Assembly: GCA_947625605.1 (NCBI GenBank)
Contig: CANQOY010000001.1
Span: 163,405 to 227,404 of the forward strand
Direction: 5' to 3'
Length of the DNA: 64,000 nucleotides
Source of the DNA: an uncultured Clostridia bacterium
GTDB taxonomy: Bacteria; Bacillota; Clostridia; Christensenellales; Borkfalkiaceae
The notes beneath the pieces were generated by a model, which was not told where the DNA came from, did not search any database, and was given only the letters and a program-made list of their open reading frames with translations. Position numbers and translations under genes: made by a program. Shown here piece by piece: positions 7,390 to 16,411 of this stretch; the stretch's first letter is position 1; each line of letters opens with the position of its first letter.

Positions 7390-8817
7390 TTACACGATAT
7401 AGTCGGGGTCTCCCGCGCACTGCTCGATGTCGTGGCGTTGGAGGTCGTAGCCCTCCTTGCCGAGGAGGGCGAAAGTCGCCTTCTTCCCCGCTTCCACACC
7501 GGGCTGGTTGAACGTGTTGATGTTGAGCATGGCTCCCGTGTAGGCCGTCTGCATCTCGAAGAGGAAGAGGAGCTGCCCCAGCGTGAACTCGTTGATCTCG
7601 GGCAGGAAGATGGTGTAGTTGGGCCGTCCCGCCTTCGTGAGGGCGTACGCCGTCGCCTTGTTCTCCGCCTGAATGAGTTCCTCCATCGTATGCCCGCCGA
7701 GGAATGCGACGTCGGGAATGTTCCGGTAGGCGTGCGGGATGGGGGTCTTTTCCTTATAGGAACCCACCGCGAGGAGGGTGATCACCTTGTCGTACGGGCC
7801 CTCGGTATACAGCTGCATCTGGGAATGCTGGTCCGTTGTCCCCAGCGCCTTGACGGGGGTCTGCCCCACATTGCAGGGGCGCCCGTCGAGGGTGACATTC
7901 TTGCCGAGGGATTCCGCCCAGAGCTGCGCGTACCAATCCGCAACGCAGCGCAAATTGTCCGAATAGGGCATCATGACGCTGATATTTTTGCCGTTATTCA
8001 TGGAAATGTACTGCAAAGTCGCCGTAAGGAGCGCGGGATTCTTGCGCAGATCGGAGGACTTGCAGAGTTTATCCATGAATGCCGCGCCTTTGAGGAGCGC
8101 CTTGATGTCGATCCCGAGCACGGCCGCGGGCAGAAGGCCGACGGGAGAGAGCTCGGAGAATCTTCCCCCCACGCCGTCGGGGAGCACATAGGATTTCACG
8201 CCGCCGAGCGAGCGGGAGATCTTGACGAGGTTGCCCTTGCGCGCGTCCGTGGTGAAGATGACGTTTTCACGGATGTTGACGCCCGCCTTGACGAGGAGGT
8301 CGGAAATGATGAGGTACTGCGCCATCGTCTCGCTCGTCGCGCCCGACTTGGAGATGACGTTGAAGCAAGTTCTCGTGACGTCGATGACGTCGAGGAGCTC
8401 CTTCATGCGGACGGGGTCTACATTGTCCTCCACATAGAACTTGGGCCCCTTGCGCTTGGACTTGGGCAGATCGTTGTAGTGCAGGTGGCAGAGCGCGTTG
8501 AAAGACATCGCGGGCCCGAGCGCCGAGCCGCCGATGCCGAGCACCACAAAGGCGTCGAATTTCCTGCGAATGAGTTTTGCCGTCTCCAAAATGTCGGCAA
8601 CGACTTCGCTCTGGTTGTAGGGGAGCTCTGTCCATCCCATGGAGAGCTCATCCTTGCCGCGGTTCGCGTGTACATAGGCGTGCGCGGCCTTGGCGAGTTT
8701 GCTGTGGGAATGCAGCGTCTTCTCGGAGATGCCCTTTCCCCCGAGATACTTTTCCGTCATGTTGGTGTAGTCCACTGTGATGCGCAACTGTTTGCGCCTT
8801 TCATCCGTCAGCTTCAT
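7390..8817 (-). CDS. pgi: Glucose-6-phosphate isomerase
   Basis: Interconverts glucose-6-phosphate and fructose-6-phosphate in glycolysis (475 aa, cytosolic). The SIS-fold motif GIGGSALGP lies near residue 92, and the family signature GGRFSELSPVG lies mid-protein. The start at MKLTDERRKQ follows ACGGAGGACGCA; an upstream in-frame ATG would run through the promoter and has no ribosome site. It has its own promoter (TTGCCA-17-TATAAT) and terminator, so it is probably monocistronic, transcribed away from spoVB's 3' end. Confidence 0.96.
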   Translation of the reverse strand: MKLTDERRKQLRITVDYTNMTEKYLGGKGISEKTLHSHSKLAKAAHAYVHANRGKDELSMGWTELPYNQSEVVADILETAKLIRRKFDAFVVLGIGGSALGPAMSFNALCHLHYNDLPKSKRKGPKFYVEDNVDPVRMKELLDVIDVTRTCFNVISKSGATSETMAQYLIISDLLVKAGVNIRENVIFTTDARKGNLVKISRSLGGVKSYVLPDGVGGRFSELSPVGLLPAAVLGIDIKALLKGAAFMDKLCKSSDLRKNPALLTATLQYISMNNGKNISVMMPYSDNLRCVADWYAQLWAESLGKNVTLDGRPCNVGQTPVKALGTTDQHSQMQLYTEGPYDKVITLLAVGSYKEKTPIPHAYRNIPDVAFLGGHTMEELIQAENKATAYALTKAGRPNYTIFLPEINEFTLGQLLFLFEMQTAYTGAMLNINTFNQPGVEAGKKATFALLGKEGYDLQRHDIEQCAGDPDYIV

Positions 8818-8847
8818 TGCGTCCTCCGTAAATGTCTCACACCTGTT

Positions 8848-8876
8848 ATTATAGCATGATTGCAAATTTATGGCAA
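8848..8876 (-). promoter_or_regulatory. SigmaA-type promoter of pgi
   Basis: On the minus strand TTGCCA (8871-8876), a 17-bp spacer and TATAAT (8848-8853). It starts about 30 nt upstream of the pgi ATG. Confidence 0.8.
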
Positions 8877-8898
8877 CCAACCGCAGGCGGTTTTGCAA

Positions 8899-10464
8899 TT
8901 ATTTTTGCGGAGAAGGCGCGAGGTTTTTCTCTTTGTGCCGCTTGGCGGAGGCGGGAGCTTTCGCCGCCCTGTCCCTCTTCCCGAAAAATTTGCGGAGGAG
9001 GGCGCGGAAATCGAAGAGCTTCAAGAGGTGGAAGGCAATTCCCTCCGCTCCGAGGAGGACGAAGAGGACGATGAGGTGCGCATAGATGTAGTCCAGCCAG
9101 ATCATGAGGAGCGCTCTCAGCCCCATGCCCGCCATGGAGAGGAGGAAGGTGACGGCAGAAAGGAGCAAGAAAGATCTTCCCGCGCGGAGCTTGCCCGTCT
9201 TTTTCCTGAGAAGGAGGAGGGAACAGACGGCGGTCAGGGTGTATTCGCATGCCATGCCCACGAGGAGGGCTCCGCTTCCGAGATAGGCGGGCAAGATCCA
9301 TACGCACAGCAGCATGCACGCCGCGCCGCCGAGGAAGAAGAGCAGCGTCTGCCGCTCGCAGCCCATCGAATTGAGCATGCTCGTCGTCACCATCGTGAGG
9401 CTCATGGGGAGCAGGATGAGCGCGCTGCTCTCGATGAGCCTGCCGCTCTCCGCATTCCCGAAGAGGAAGATGCCCACGCCCTCGCCGCAGGCGACGAAGA
9501 GCGGAATGAGCGCCGCCGCGATGAGCAGGGTCGCGTCGAGCGCCTTCTTCACGAGCGCGGAGAGCTTTTCGCGCCGCCCCTTGTAGTAGCATTCCGAGAG
9601 CTCGGGAACGAGCACGAGCGCGATCGAACTGATGAGCGTGTTGGGGATCATGAGAATGGGCATGACCATGCCGCCGACGACGCCGTACGCACTCATCGCC
9701 CGCGCGGCGCTCATCCCCGCCACCATGAGCCGCATGGGGAAGAGCACGGAGACGAGGGAGCCCACGAGAGAGGAGGCCGTGCGCATGGTCGTAATGGGCA
9801 TGGAGGAACGGATCAGGGGCCTCAGCTCGCCCCGCGGGGAGCGCAGCCTTCCCCCCTTTGCGAAGAAGTAGGCCGCGGCGATCGCGAACGAGCAGAGGTA
9901 GGAGATGAGAACGGCGGCCGCGGCAAGGTTGACGTCGGCGATATCCGAGTGCAGAAAGACGAGGAGGACGACGCCCACGATGATCATGACGATCTCCTCG
10001 ATGAGTTCGATGAGGGAATAGGCGAAGAAGCGCTTGTTTCCCCAGAAGCTCCCGCGGATGACGGCGTATACCGAGGTGAACGTGAGGCCGACGAGAATGA
10101 TGTAAAAAACGTCTGCGCAGCGGGGGTCGGAGAAGATGCGCGAGAACGGCTTGCGGAGCGCGAAGAGCGCAAAGGTGAGTACCATGCCCGTAACCGCGGT
10201 GATCAAAATGGCTCCCGTCGTGGCGGCCTGTTCTCCCCGGCGGGAGCCGCGCGCACGGTGCTTGGAGATGGTGCGCGAGAGCGTGATGGGCAGCCCCGAG
10301 GAGGCGATCGTGAGAAAGACCGCAAACACGGTGAGGCCCGCCTGATACACGCCGAGCCCTTCGGGGCCGAGCGTGCGCGAGAGGATGATGCGGTAGACAA
10401 ACCCGAGCGCGTGTTCAAAGACGGTGAAGATCGTGACGATGGCCGTGGTCTTGTACAAGTTCAT
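8899..10464 (-). CDS. spoVB: SpoVB-like polysaccharide/lipid flippase (MOP superfamily)
   Basis: A 521-aa polytopic membrane protein of the MATE/Wzx/MurJ superfamily. The N-terminus (IVTIFTVFEHALGFVYRIIL, SRTLGPEGLGVYQ) matches the SpoVB group, which acts in spore cortex formation and lipid-linked precursor transport. About 14 hydrophobic segments are visible, with a basic C-terminal tail. The minus-strand ATG has only a weak AAGG upstream. A TACAAT box ends 5 nt before the ATG, so the transcript may be nearly leaderless. The gene is divergent from the LysM gene at 10520. A vegetative MurJ-like role cannot be excluded. Confidence 0.82.
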   Translation of the reverse strand: MNLYKTTAIVTIFTVFEHALGFVYRIILSRTLGPEGLGVYQAGLTVFAVFLTIASSGLPITLSRTISKHRARGSRRGEQAATTGAILITAVTGMVLTFALFALRKPFSRIFSDPRCADVFYIILVGLTFTSVYAVIRGSFWGNKRFFAYSLIELIEEIVMIIVGVVLLVFLHSDIADVNLAAAAVLISYLCSFAIAAAYFFAKGGRLRSPRGELRPLIRSSMPITTMRTASSLVGSLVSVLFPMRLMVAGMSAARAMSAYGVVGGMVMPILMIPNTLISSIALVLVPELSECYYKGRREKLSALVKKALDATLLIAAALIPLFVACGEGVGIFLFGNAESGRLIESSALILLPMSLTMVTTSMLNSMGCERQTLLFFLGGAACMLLCVWILPAYLGSGALLVGMACEYTLTAVCSLLLLRKKTGKLRAGRSFLLLSAVTFLLSMAGMGLRALLMIWLDYIYAHLIVLFVLLGAEGIAFHLLKLFDFRALLRKFFGKRDRAAKAPASAKRHKEKNLAPSPQK

Positions 10465-10519
10465 GCCTTATTGTATTCGCACGATGCACATCTTTATGAG
10501 CCGCCGCATAGAATAGAGA

Positions 10520-10804
10520 ATGAAACTTTTCTTGACGGACCGCAACTTATACCGCGTGAAGAAAGGGCAGACGCTTGCCCTCGTTGCAGAGACGTTCGGG
10601 CTCTCTCCCCGCCTGCTCGCCGAGGAAAACGGGCTTAGTGCAGAGATCTCGGAGGGGCAGATCCTCAAAATTCCCGCGCCGTGCGGGAACCTCTATACGG
10701 TGCGCGGCGGAGAGAGCAAGGAGCTCCTCTGCGGCTCGGCGGAAAACTTCCGCAGAAAAAACGGGACGAAGCGCCTCTACGTCGGCCAGACCGTCCTCAT
10801 CTGA
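10520..10804 (+). CDS. LysM-domain protein
   Basis: A 94-aa protein made of one clear LysM motif (residues about 8-53: YRVKKGQTLALVAETFGLS..LLAEENGL..GQILKIP) and a second, weaker LysM-like half (TVRGGESKELL...VGQTVLI). LysM binds N-acetylglucosamine polymers; small LysM proteins in spore formers often sit on cortex or coat. There is no signal peptide, which fits deposition inside the mother cell. There is no ribosome site: a TAGAAT box lies 5 nt before the ATG, suggesting a leaderless transcript. It is divergent from spoVB. A spore role is inference. Confidence 0.8.
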   Translation: MKLFLTDRNLYRVKKGQTLALVAETFGLSPRLLAEENGLSAEISEGQILKIPAPCGNLYTVRGGESKELLCGSAENFRRKNGTKRLYVGQTVLI

Positions 10805-10872
10805 CGCACATTTCCCCGCGGAACGGGCATACAATGCAGTAAACCGATAAGGTTGTTTTACGGAGGTAACAA

Positions 10873-11526
10873 ATGTCATTTTTTTCCAATTTTTCATCGG
10901 ATCGCTGCCCCGGCACCATTTCGGGCAATCCGTTGAACGGTCTCTGCGAAAAGGTGTGTATCCAGGCGGAGAAGATCTTCGACGCGGGCATCATTCAGAC
11001 GCGTCTTGAAAATTATACCGCCGTGCTCACGAATCCCGTTCCCGCCAATCCTACATATCCGCTCACCTTTGTGAGCGCGCGCTCCGTCTCTTCGACGGGA
11101 ACGGTATCCAACGTCAATGTGGACCGTCAGGGGGAGGGCTGCTGCGCCCGCGTGCAGGCGACCGTCACCCTGCCCATCGAAGTCGCCTATGTCGATGCGA
11201 ACGGCGTCGAGGGGATCGCGGAGAGCGCCATTGTGCTCAACGAGGACGTCCTCATGTTCGTCCCGCAGCCTTCCGTCATGCCGTTTACGGTGACCTCGGT
11301 CGCTTCCTGCGTGGCGCCCAACGGCGTATTCGATCCGACGAGCGGCGGGTTCCTCATCGACGCCTGCGTGACATGTATTCTCAAAATCGCGATGCAGGTG
11401 GAACTCTTGGTCCCCAGCTACGGCTACTGCGCCATTCCGCCCGCACAGGAGTTCTCGCAGGAGGTCTGCACGGGCTTCTTCGAACTTCCGCTCTACCCGC
11501 AGGGGAAGGCATGCAGCAAGAAGTAA
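10873..11526 (+). CDS. Conserved-type hypothetical protein, possible spore-surface component
   Basis: A 217-aa soluble protein with no signal peptide or membrane segment. It has about ten cysteines, many in pairs or clusters (GCCARVQ, DACVTCILK, YGYCAIPP), and a start like MSFFSNFSSDRCPGTISGNP. I do not recognise a named family. The cysteine content, lack of export signal and upstream CATACAAT (10828-10835, like a sigmaE/sigmaK -10 box, with AC about 18 nt upstream) hint at mother-cell coat expression. The ribosome site ACGGAGGTAACAA is strong. A terminator follows at 11564. Confidence 0.75.
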   Translation: MSFFSNFSSDRCPGTISGNPLNGLCEKVCIQAEKIFDAGIIQTRLENYTAVLTNPVPANPTYPLTFVSARSVSSTGTVSNVNVDRQGEGCCARVQATVTLPIEVAYVDANGVEGIAESAIVLNEDVLMFVPQPSVMPFTVTSVASCVAPNGVFDPTSGGFLIDACVTCILKIAMQVELLVPSYGYCAIPPAQEFSQEVCTGFFELPLYPQGKACSKK

Positions 11527-11563
11527 TGCCACATCCCGCACAAAAATCATCTACGGAATCGGA

Positions 11564-11593
11564 AAAGCCGACGCGAAGGCGTCGGCTTTCTTT
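11564..11593 (+). terminator. Rho-independent terminator upstream of cysK
   Basis: AAAGCCGACGC-GAAG-GCGTCGGCTTT, then CTTT. It lies only about 14 bp before the cysK start, overlapping its leader, so readthrough may be needed for cysK unless an unrecognised promoter lies inside. Confidence 0.75.
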
Positions 11594-11606
11594 GGAGGGA
11601 GAAAGA

Positions 11607-12530
11607 ATGACAGAGGTATTTCATGACATTTCGGAAGCGGTCGGGAGAACGCCGCTCTTCGCGTTGCGTCGCTATGCCGCGGTGCACCGCTTGAACGCGC
11701 GTCTCTTCGCCAAGTTCGAGGGCGCAAATCCCACGGGGAGCGTGAAAGATCGGGTCGCCCTCGCCATGATCGAGGCCGCCGAAGAGCGCGGCGACCTCCG
11801 AAAGGGCGCGACCATCATCGAGCCCACTTCGGGCAATACGGGCATCGGCCTTGCCGCCATCGGAGGCAGCAGAGGGTACCATGTCTGCATTGTTATGCCC
11901 GAAACCATGTCTGTGGAGCGGCGAAGGATGATGGAGGCGTACGGCGCGGAGATCGTGCTCACCGAGGGCGCGGCGGGGATGCGCGGAGCGATCCGGCGGG
12001 CGGAAGAACTCAGGCAAGAGATCCCGCACAGCGTGATCTTGGGGCAGTTCACCAACCCCGCGAATCCCGCCGTCCACTACCGTACGACGGGCCCCGAGAT
12101 CTGGGAAGAGACCGAGGGCGAGGTGGATCTCTTTGTCGCAGGCGTGGGAACGGGCGGCACCGTGACGGGCGCAGGGAGATTTCTCAAAGAGAAAAATCCC
12201 GCGGTGCGCGTCGTCGCGGTCGAGCCCGCCTCCTCGCCCATGCTCTCAAAGGGCCGCGCGGGGCCGCACAAAATTCAGGGGATCGGAGCGGGTTTTGTCC
12301 CGCAGGTCTTGGACATGGGTGTCGTTGACGAGGTCATCGCGGTGCGGGATGAGGACGCATTCGCCTGCAAAGATGAGGTCGCCCGCGTAGAGGGGCTTCT
12401 CGTAGGCGTCTCCTCGGGTGCGGCGCTCTTCGCAGCCGCCGCGCTCGCCGCGCGCCCCGAAAACGAGGGGAAAAACATCGTGGCCGTCTTTCCCGATTCG
12501 GGCGACCGATACCTCTCCGCCTCTCACTGA
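11607..12530 (+). CDS. cysK: Cysteine synthase A (O-acetylserine sulfhydrylase)
   Basis: PLP enzyme (307 aa) that makes cysteine from O-acetylserine and sulfide. The PLP lysine lies in TGSVKDR near residue 44, TSGNTG near 72 binds substrate, and GTGGT near 176 cradles the cofactor phosphate. The start at MTEVFHD follows TTTGGAGGGAGAAAGA. A longer in-frame reading would overlap the upstream gene and terminator and is rejected. No serine acetyltransferase gene is next to it. The motif set fits CysK; cystathionine beta-synthase-like enzymes are normally longer or differ in motif. Confidence 0.94.
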   Translation: MTEVFHDISEAVGRTPLFALRRYAAVHRLNARLFAKFEGANPTGSVKDRVALAMIEAAEERGDLRKGATIIEPTSGNTGIGLAAIGGSRGYHVCIVMPETMSVERRRMMEAYGAEIVLTEGAAGMRGAIRRAEELRQEIPHSVILGQFTNPANPAVHYRTTGPEIWEETEGEVDLFVAGVGTGGTVTGAGRFLKEKNPAVRVVAVEPASSPMLSKGRAGPHKIQGIGAGFVPQVLDMGVVDEVIAVRDEDAFACKDEVARVEGLLVGVSSGAALFAAAALAARPENEGKNIVAVFPDSGDRYLSASH

Positions 12531-12623
12531 GATCTCATGCGGCAAGAAGCCACGCGCGCTGCTCCTCTCGGTTCCACATGTGTGTGGGGGCAAGCGGTTT
12601 CGGCGTTTTGTTTTGAAAATTTT

Positions 12624-14261
12624 TCAGAGCTTCGAGGGGTCGCCGAGGAGGGTGATGAAATCGGTATAGACGACGAACCCCGCCTTGCTCTTCGGAGGCT
12701 TCTTCACGAACTTCACGCGCGTGCAGTCCACGGGGATCCTGTCGCCGTTTGCGTCCGAGTACTTTGCGCAGACGGCGGCAGCAAATGAGAGTACCATGTC
12801 CGGGACCTGCTGTCCGTTTGTGCGGATGACGACATGGCAGGAGTGGTATCTTTGCGCGTGCAGCCAGAGGTCCTCGGGATCGGATCTGCGGACGAGCGCG
12901 TCGTTTTGCAGGTTGTTGCGGCCCGCATAGATCGGAAAGCCGCCGCACTCGAAGGTGCGGAAGGGGATCTCCTGCCGTGCGGGTTTTTTCCGCGCCTTCG
13001 GCGCTTCCCGCATGAGGTCCGCGCCGGCCGCCTCTTCCTCGCAGAATGCAAGGTCCTCCTCGGATTCGGCGGACGTGACCGCCGCGAGGAGACTCTGCAA
13101 ATATTCGAGTTCGGCGCGCGTTTCGGCCTCCTGCGGCGCGAGCATTTCGAGGGTGCGTTTTTGCTTCCTGTACCGCTTGAAGTAGCTCTGCGCGTTCTGC
13201 GCGGGCGTCAGCGAGGGGTCGAGGGCGATCTTCACCGTGCCGCCGTTTTCGTCATACCAATTTTTGAGTTCGGTTCCCCGCATGCCCTTTTCGAGCGCAT
13301 AGAGGTTGGCCGTCAGAAGTTCTCCCTTGACGCGCAGCTCCTCGCAGCGCTCGCATTCCTTCTTTTTTTCCAGCGTTTGGGCCAGCCTTTTTTCATGTTT
13401 TTTGATCGCCGCGGAGAGGGCGGTGTGAAGTTTGCGCCTGAGGCCCTCCCTCTGTTTGATCTTTCTGCGCGCAGAATAGAAGTACGTCTGCGCCTCCGCG
13501 AGCGTCTCGAAGGCCCTTGCGCCCTCCACCCGTCTCGCATAGAAGTCAACGGGCGCGCCGTCCCGTTCGAGCACGCAAGGGCATACCATGTCCGAGAAGA
13601 TATAGCCATAAACATGTTCTGTAAGGTCGCCGCCGCGGAAGGCGGCCGCGATCTGTTCGGCCGTGATGGGGGCGAGACCCGAGACGCGCGTAAAGAGGTA
13701 GCGCCCGAGATCGCCCTCCGCGTGTGCGAGCACGGCGCGAAGGCTCTCCTTTTCGAGCGGGTTGACCTTATCCTGCGGCGCGGGAAGCGCGTATTTTGCG
13801 CCCGGGAAGATCATGCGCTGCACATGCTCGTCGAGCGTTGTCGTTTTGAGCGCGCCGAGGATGACGCCGTTTTCCGCGAGGATCAAGTTGGAATATTTCC
13901 CCATGACTTCGAGATAGAGGTCCTTTTCGGAGGCGGAAAAGTCCGAAACGGAGCGGAATCGGAAGCGCAAAATTCTCTCGAAGCCGAGGAGGGACACGGC
14001 AAGGATTTCCGCGCTTTGAAGATGCTTCCGCAGGAGCATGCAGAAATTGGGCGCGACGGCGGGCGTCTCCGTCTCCGCAAAATAGGCGCCGCAGTCCTGC
14101 GCGTTGGCGTTCAAAAGCAGTTTAACCGTGCCGTTTCCGGTGTATATCAATAGGGAGATCTCGTCTCGCGAGGGCTGCACGATCCTGTTGACGCGCCCCC
14201 CTTCGAGCATGGAGCCGAGCTCCTTCGCGATCAGGCGGAGCGTGAATGCGTCTTGGGGCAT
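12624..14261 (-). CDS. rqcH: Rqc2/NEMF homologue RqcH (NFACT protein)
   Basis: Ribosome-associated quality-control factor (545 aa) that binds obstructed 50S subunits and recruits tRNA-Ala to add C-terminal alanine tails; also studied as fibronectin-binding protein FbpA. NFACT-N starts at FTLRLIAKELGSMLEGGRVN; a central coiled coil (KKHEKRLAQTLEKKKECE) and C-terminal NFACT-R with DLWLHAQRYHSCHVVIR follow. The start at MPQDAF is preceded by a perfect AAGGAGG. The start codon is embedded in a copy of the dispersed CATGGGTA motif. rqcP, its partner, lies at 58019. It has its own promoter at 14314-14342. Confidence 0.94.
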   Translation of the reverse strand: MPQDAFTLRLIAKELGSMLEGGRVNRIVQPSRDEISLLIYTGNGTVKLLLNANAQDCGAYFAETETPAVAPNFCMLLRKHLQSAEILAVSLLGFERILRFRFRSVSDFSASEKDLYLEVMGKYSNLILAENGVILGALKTTTLDEHVQRMIFPGAKYALPAPQDKVNPLEKESLRAVLAHAEGDLGRYLFTRVSGLAPITAEQIAAAFRGGDLTEHVYGYIFSDMVCPCVLERDGAPVDFYARRVEGARAFETLAEAQTYFYSARRKIKQREGLRRKLHTALSAAIKKHEKRLAQTLEKKKECERCEELRVKGELLTANLYALEKGMRGTELKNWYDENGGTVKIALDPSLTPAQNAQSYFKRYRKQKRTLEMLAPQEAETRAELEYLQSLLAAVTSAESEEDLAFCEEEAAGADLMREAPKARKKPARQEIPFRTFECGGFPIYAGRNNLQNDALVRRSDPEDLWLHAQRYHSCHVVIRTNGQQVPDMVLSFAAAVCAKYSDANGDRIPVDCTRVKFVKKPPKSKAGFVVYTDFITLLGDPSKL

Positions 14262-14266
14262 GGGTA
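14256..14266 (+). repeat. Dispersed motif copy at the rqcH start codon
   Basis: GGGCATGGGTA on the plus strand; on the coding strand it reads TACCCATGCCC and contains the rqcH ATG between the ribosome site and the second codon. Confidence 0.55.
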
Positions 14267-14313
14267 CCTCCTTCGGGCCTCGCGCGCGGATGGGCGCAAG
14301 AGAATTCCGCATC

Positions 14314-14342
14314 ATTATAACTTAAAAACACAAAATTGTAAA
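14314..14342 (-). promoter_or_regulatory. SigmaA-type promoter of rqcH
   Basis: On the minus strand TTTACA (14337-14342), a 17-bp spacer and TATAAT (14314-14319), about 50 nt upstream of the rqcH start. Confidence 0.8.
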
Positions 14343-14414
14343 CAAAAACGCTTTCCTTTTCAAAACCAATATGGTAAAATGTAGCGTGCAAGTTTAAGAA
14401 AACAGGAGTGGAAC

Positions 14415-15722
14415 ATGAAATACGAAGCAGCACCCGCAGAAAAGAGCACCGTCAAGATCACAATGACCTTCACCCCCGAGGAGTGGACGGCCGCAAACGA
14501 CAGGGCATACCGTGAAAACCGCCACAAGTATGCCGTCAACGGATTCCGCAAGGGCAAGGCGCCCAAGCATATCCTCGAAGCCTTTTACGGCAAGGGGCTC
14601 TTCTACGAAGCGGCCCTCAACATTCTCTTTCAGGATCATTACGACAACGTACTCGAAGCGGAAAAGGACAATTTCGTCCCCGTCGGCGACCCCTCCCTCT
14701 CCCTGCCCGAGGACTTTTCGGAGACCAATGTCGGCATCATCGCCGTGCAGCCCGTCCGTCCCGACGTCACGCTGGGCGCCTACAAGGGTATAAAAATTCC
14801 CAAGCATGAGTATACTGTTACGGACGCCGACGTCGAGAGAGAGATCGGGAGCGCCCGCGAGCACGCCGCCGAGAGCGTGGAGGTCACGGATCGTCCCGCA
14901 CAGGTCAAGGACACCGTCAACATCGACTTTGTCGGCAGGGTGGACGGCGAGATCTTCGAGGGCGGCAGCGCCGAAGGCTTCGATCTGACGCTCGGCTCGG
15001 GGCAGTTCATTCCCGGGTTCGAAGAGCAGGTCGCGGGCATGCAGCTCGGCGAGACGAAGGACGTCAACGTCACCTTCCCCGAGGACTATCAGGCGGAAAA
15101 CCTCAAAGGCAAGCCCGCGGTCTTTACCGTCACGCTCCACAAGATCACGGGGAAGAAGCTCCCCGAACTCGACGACGCATTCGCAAAGAAGATGGGCGCC
15201 GACTCCGTGGAGGACTACACCGCCAAGGTGAGAGACCGCCTCGAAAAGAACGCCGAGAGGCGCTCCCGCGATGAGACGGAGAACGCCATCCTCACCGAGA
15301 TCGCCAAGAACGCTTCGGCGGAGATCCCCGACGCCATGATCGAGGATCGGGAGGAGGATCTGGTGCGCAGAACGGAGTACAACCTCATGTACCAAGGCCT
15401 GCGGCTCGAAGATTATCTGAAATATCTCGGCACCACGCGCGAGGAATACAAGCGGAATTTCGAGGCCGAAGCGCGGAGCAACGTCTTGCACCAGCTCGTG
15501 CTCGAAAAGATCATCGAGACGGAAAAGATCGAGGCGACCGAAGAGGAGATCGACGCAAAGATCGCCGAACAGGCGGCGAGCGTCGGCAAGGAAGCCGAGG
15601 AATACAAGAAGACGATGGATCCCCGCCAGAGGAGCTATATCGAAAACGATATCAAGGTGACCAAGGTCTTTGATTTCCTCATGGCGAATAACGAAATGGT
15701 GACAGCGGAGGAAAATTCATGA
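14415..15722 (+). CDS. tig: Trigger factor
   Basis: Ribosome-bound chaperone and peptidyl-prolyl isomerase (435 aa). The ribosome-docking loop GFRKGKAP lies near residue 44. The FKBP domain spans about 160-245 ([17 protein letters not shown]...[16 protein letters not shown]). The C-terminal arm is helical. The start follows AACAGGAGTGGAAC. A TAAAAT box at 14375-14380 is a likely -10, with a poor -35. The stop overlaps the clpP ATG (ATGA), so tig-clpP-clpX form one folding/proteolysis operon, a common Firmicutes order. Confidence 0.97.
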   Translation: MKYEAAPAEKSTVKITMTFTPEEWTAANDRAYRENRHKYAVNGFRKGKAPKHILEAFYGKGLFYEAALNILFQDHYDNVLEAEKDNFVPVGDPSLSLPEDFSETNVGIIAVQPVRPDVTLGAYKGIKIPKHEYTVTDADVEREIGSAREHAAESVEVTDRPAQVKDTVNIDFVGRVDGEIFEGGSAEGFDLTLGSGQFIPGFEEQVAGMQLGETKDVNVTFPEDYQAENLKGKPAVFTVTLHKITGKKLPELDDAFAKKMGADSVEDYTAKVRDRLEKNAERRSRDETENAILTEIAKNASAEIPDAMIEDREEDLVRRTEYNLMYQGLRLEDYLKYLGTTREEYKRNFEAEARSNVLHQLVLEKIIETEKIEATEEEIDAKIAEQAASVGKEAEEYKKTMDPRQRSYIENDIKVTKVFDFLMANNEMVTAEENS

Positions 15723-16312
15723 ACGAAAAGAACGTTCTGATCCCCTATGTGGTGGAGCGGACCTCGGGAGGCGAGCGGAGCTACGATCTGTATTCGCGGC
15801 TGTTGGAGGACAGGATCATCTTTTTGAGCGGCGAGATCGACGACGCCACGGCGAACACGGTCGTCGCCCAGCTCATCTACCTCGAAGGCAAGGACCCGAC
15901 GAAGGACGTGATGCTCTATATCAACAGCCCCGGCGGCTCCGTCTCCGCGGGCATGGCCATCTATGACACGATGAACTACATCAAGTGCGACGTCTCGACG
16001 ATCTGCATCGGCATGGCCGCGTCCATGGGCGCCTTCCTCCTTGCCGCGGGCACGAAGGGCAAGCGGTACGCGCTCAAAAACAGCGAGATCATGATCCACC
16101 AGCCTCTCGGCGGCGCGCAAGGGCAGGCGAGCGACATCAAGATACAGGCCGAGCACATTCTTCGCATCAAGGACAAAATGACGCGCATCCTTGCCGACAA
16201 CACGGGCAAGCCGTACGACGTCATCGCCCGCGATACGGACCGCGACAACTACCTCTCCGCCGACGAAGCGCTCTCTTACGGCCTGATCGACAGAGTGTAC
16301 ACGAAGAGATAG
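15719..16312 (+). CDS. clpP: ATP-dependent Clp protease proteolytic subunit
   Basis: Serine peptidase (197 aa) forming the tetradecameric ClpP barrel. The catalytic Ser is in GMAASMGAF near residue 98, the His in MIHQPLGG near 123, and the Asp in the following helix region. The N-terminus [15 protein letters not shown] is typical. Its start overlaps the tig stop by 4 nt, with GCGGAGGAAAATTC as ribosome site. Its ATPase clpX lies 99 bp downstream; clpC, a second possible ATPase partner, is at 40169. Confidence 0.98.
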   Translation: MNEKNVLIPYVVERTSGGERSYDLYSRLLEDRIIFLSGEIDDATANTVVAQLIYLEGKDPTKDVMLYINSPGGSVSAGMAIYDTMNYIKCDVSTICIGMAASMGAFLLAAGTKGKRYALKNSEIMIHQPLGGAQGQASDIKIQAEHILRIKDKMTRILADNTGKPYDVIARDTDRDNYLSADEALSYGLIDRVYTKR

Positions 16313-16371
16313 ATCCCTTGCGCCGCGGCGCATGGAGAGAGGCGATCCGATGGCCTCGAACGAAAATCGGA

Positions 16372-16383
16372 TACCCATGTCTG
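16372..16383 (-). repeat. Dispersed motif copy, intergenic clpP-clpX
   Basis: TACCCATGTCTG on the plus strand, i.e. CAGACATGGGTA on the minus strand. It lies in the 99-bp noncoding gap, so it cannot be explained by protein sequence. Confidence 0.6.
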
Positions 16384-16411
16384 AGACCGACCATTCAATT
16401 TCGGAGTAACT

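Noticed and set aside
7240..8859. A 539-codon plus-strand frame opposite pgi
   Set aside because: pgi on the minus strand has all catalytic motifs, a promoter and a terminator; the plus-strand frame crosses both terminators.
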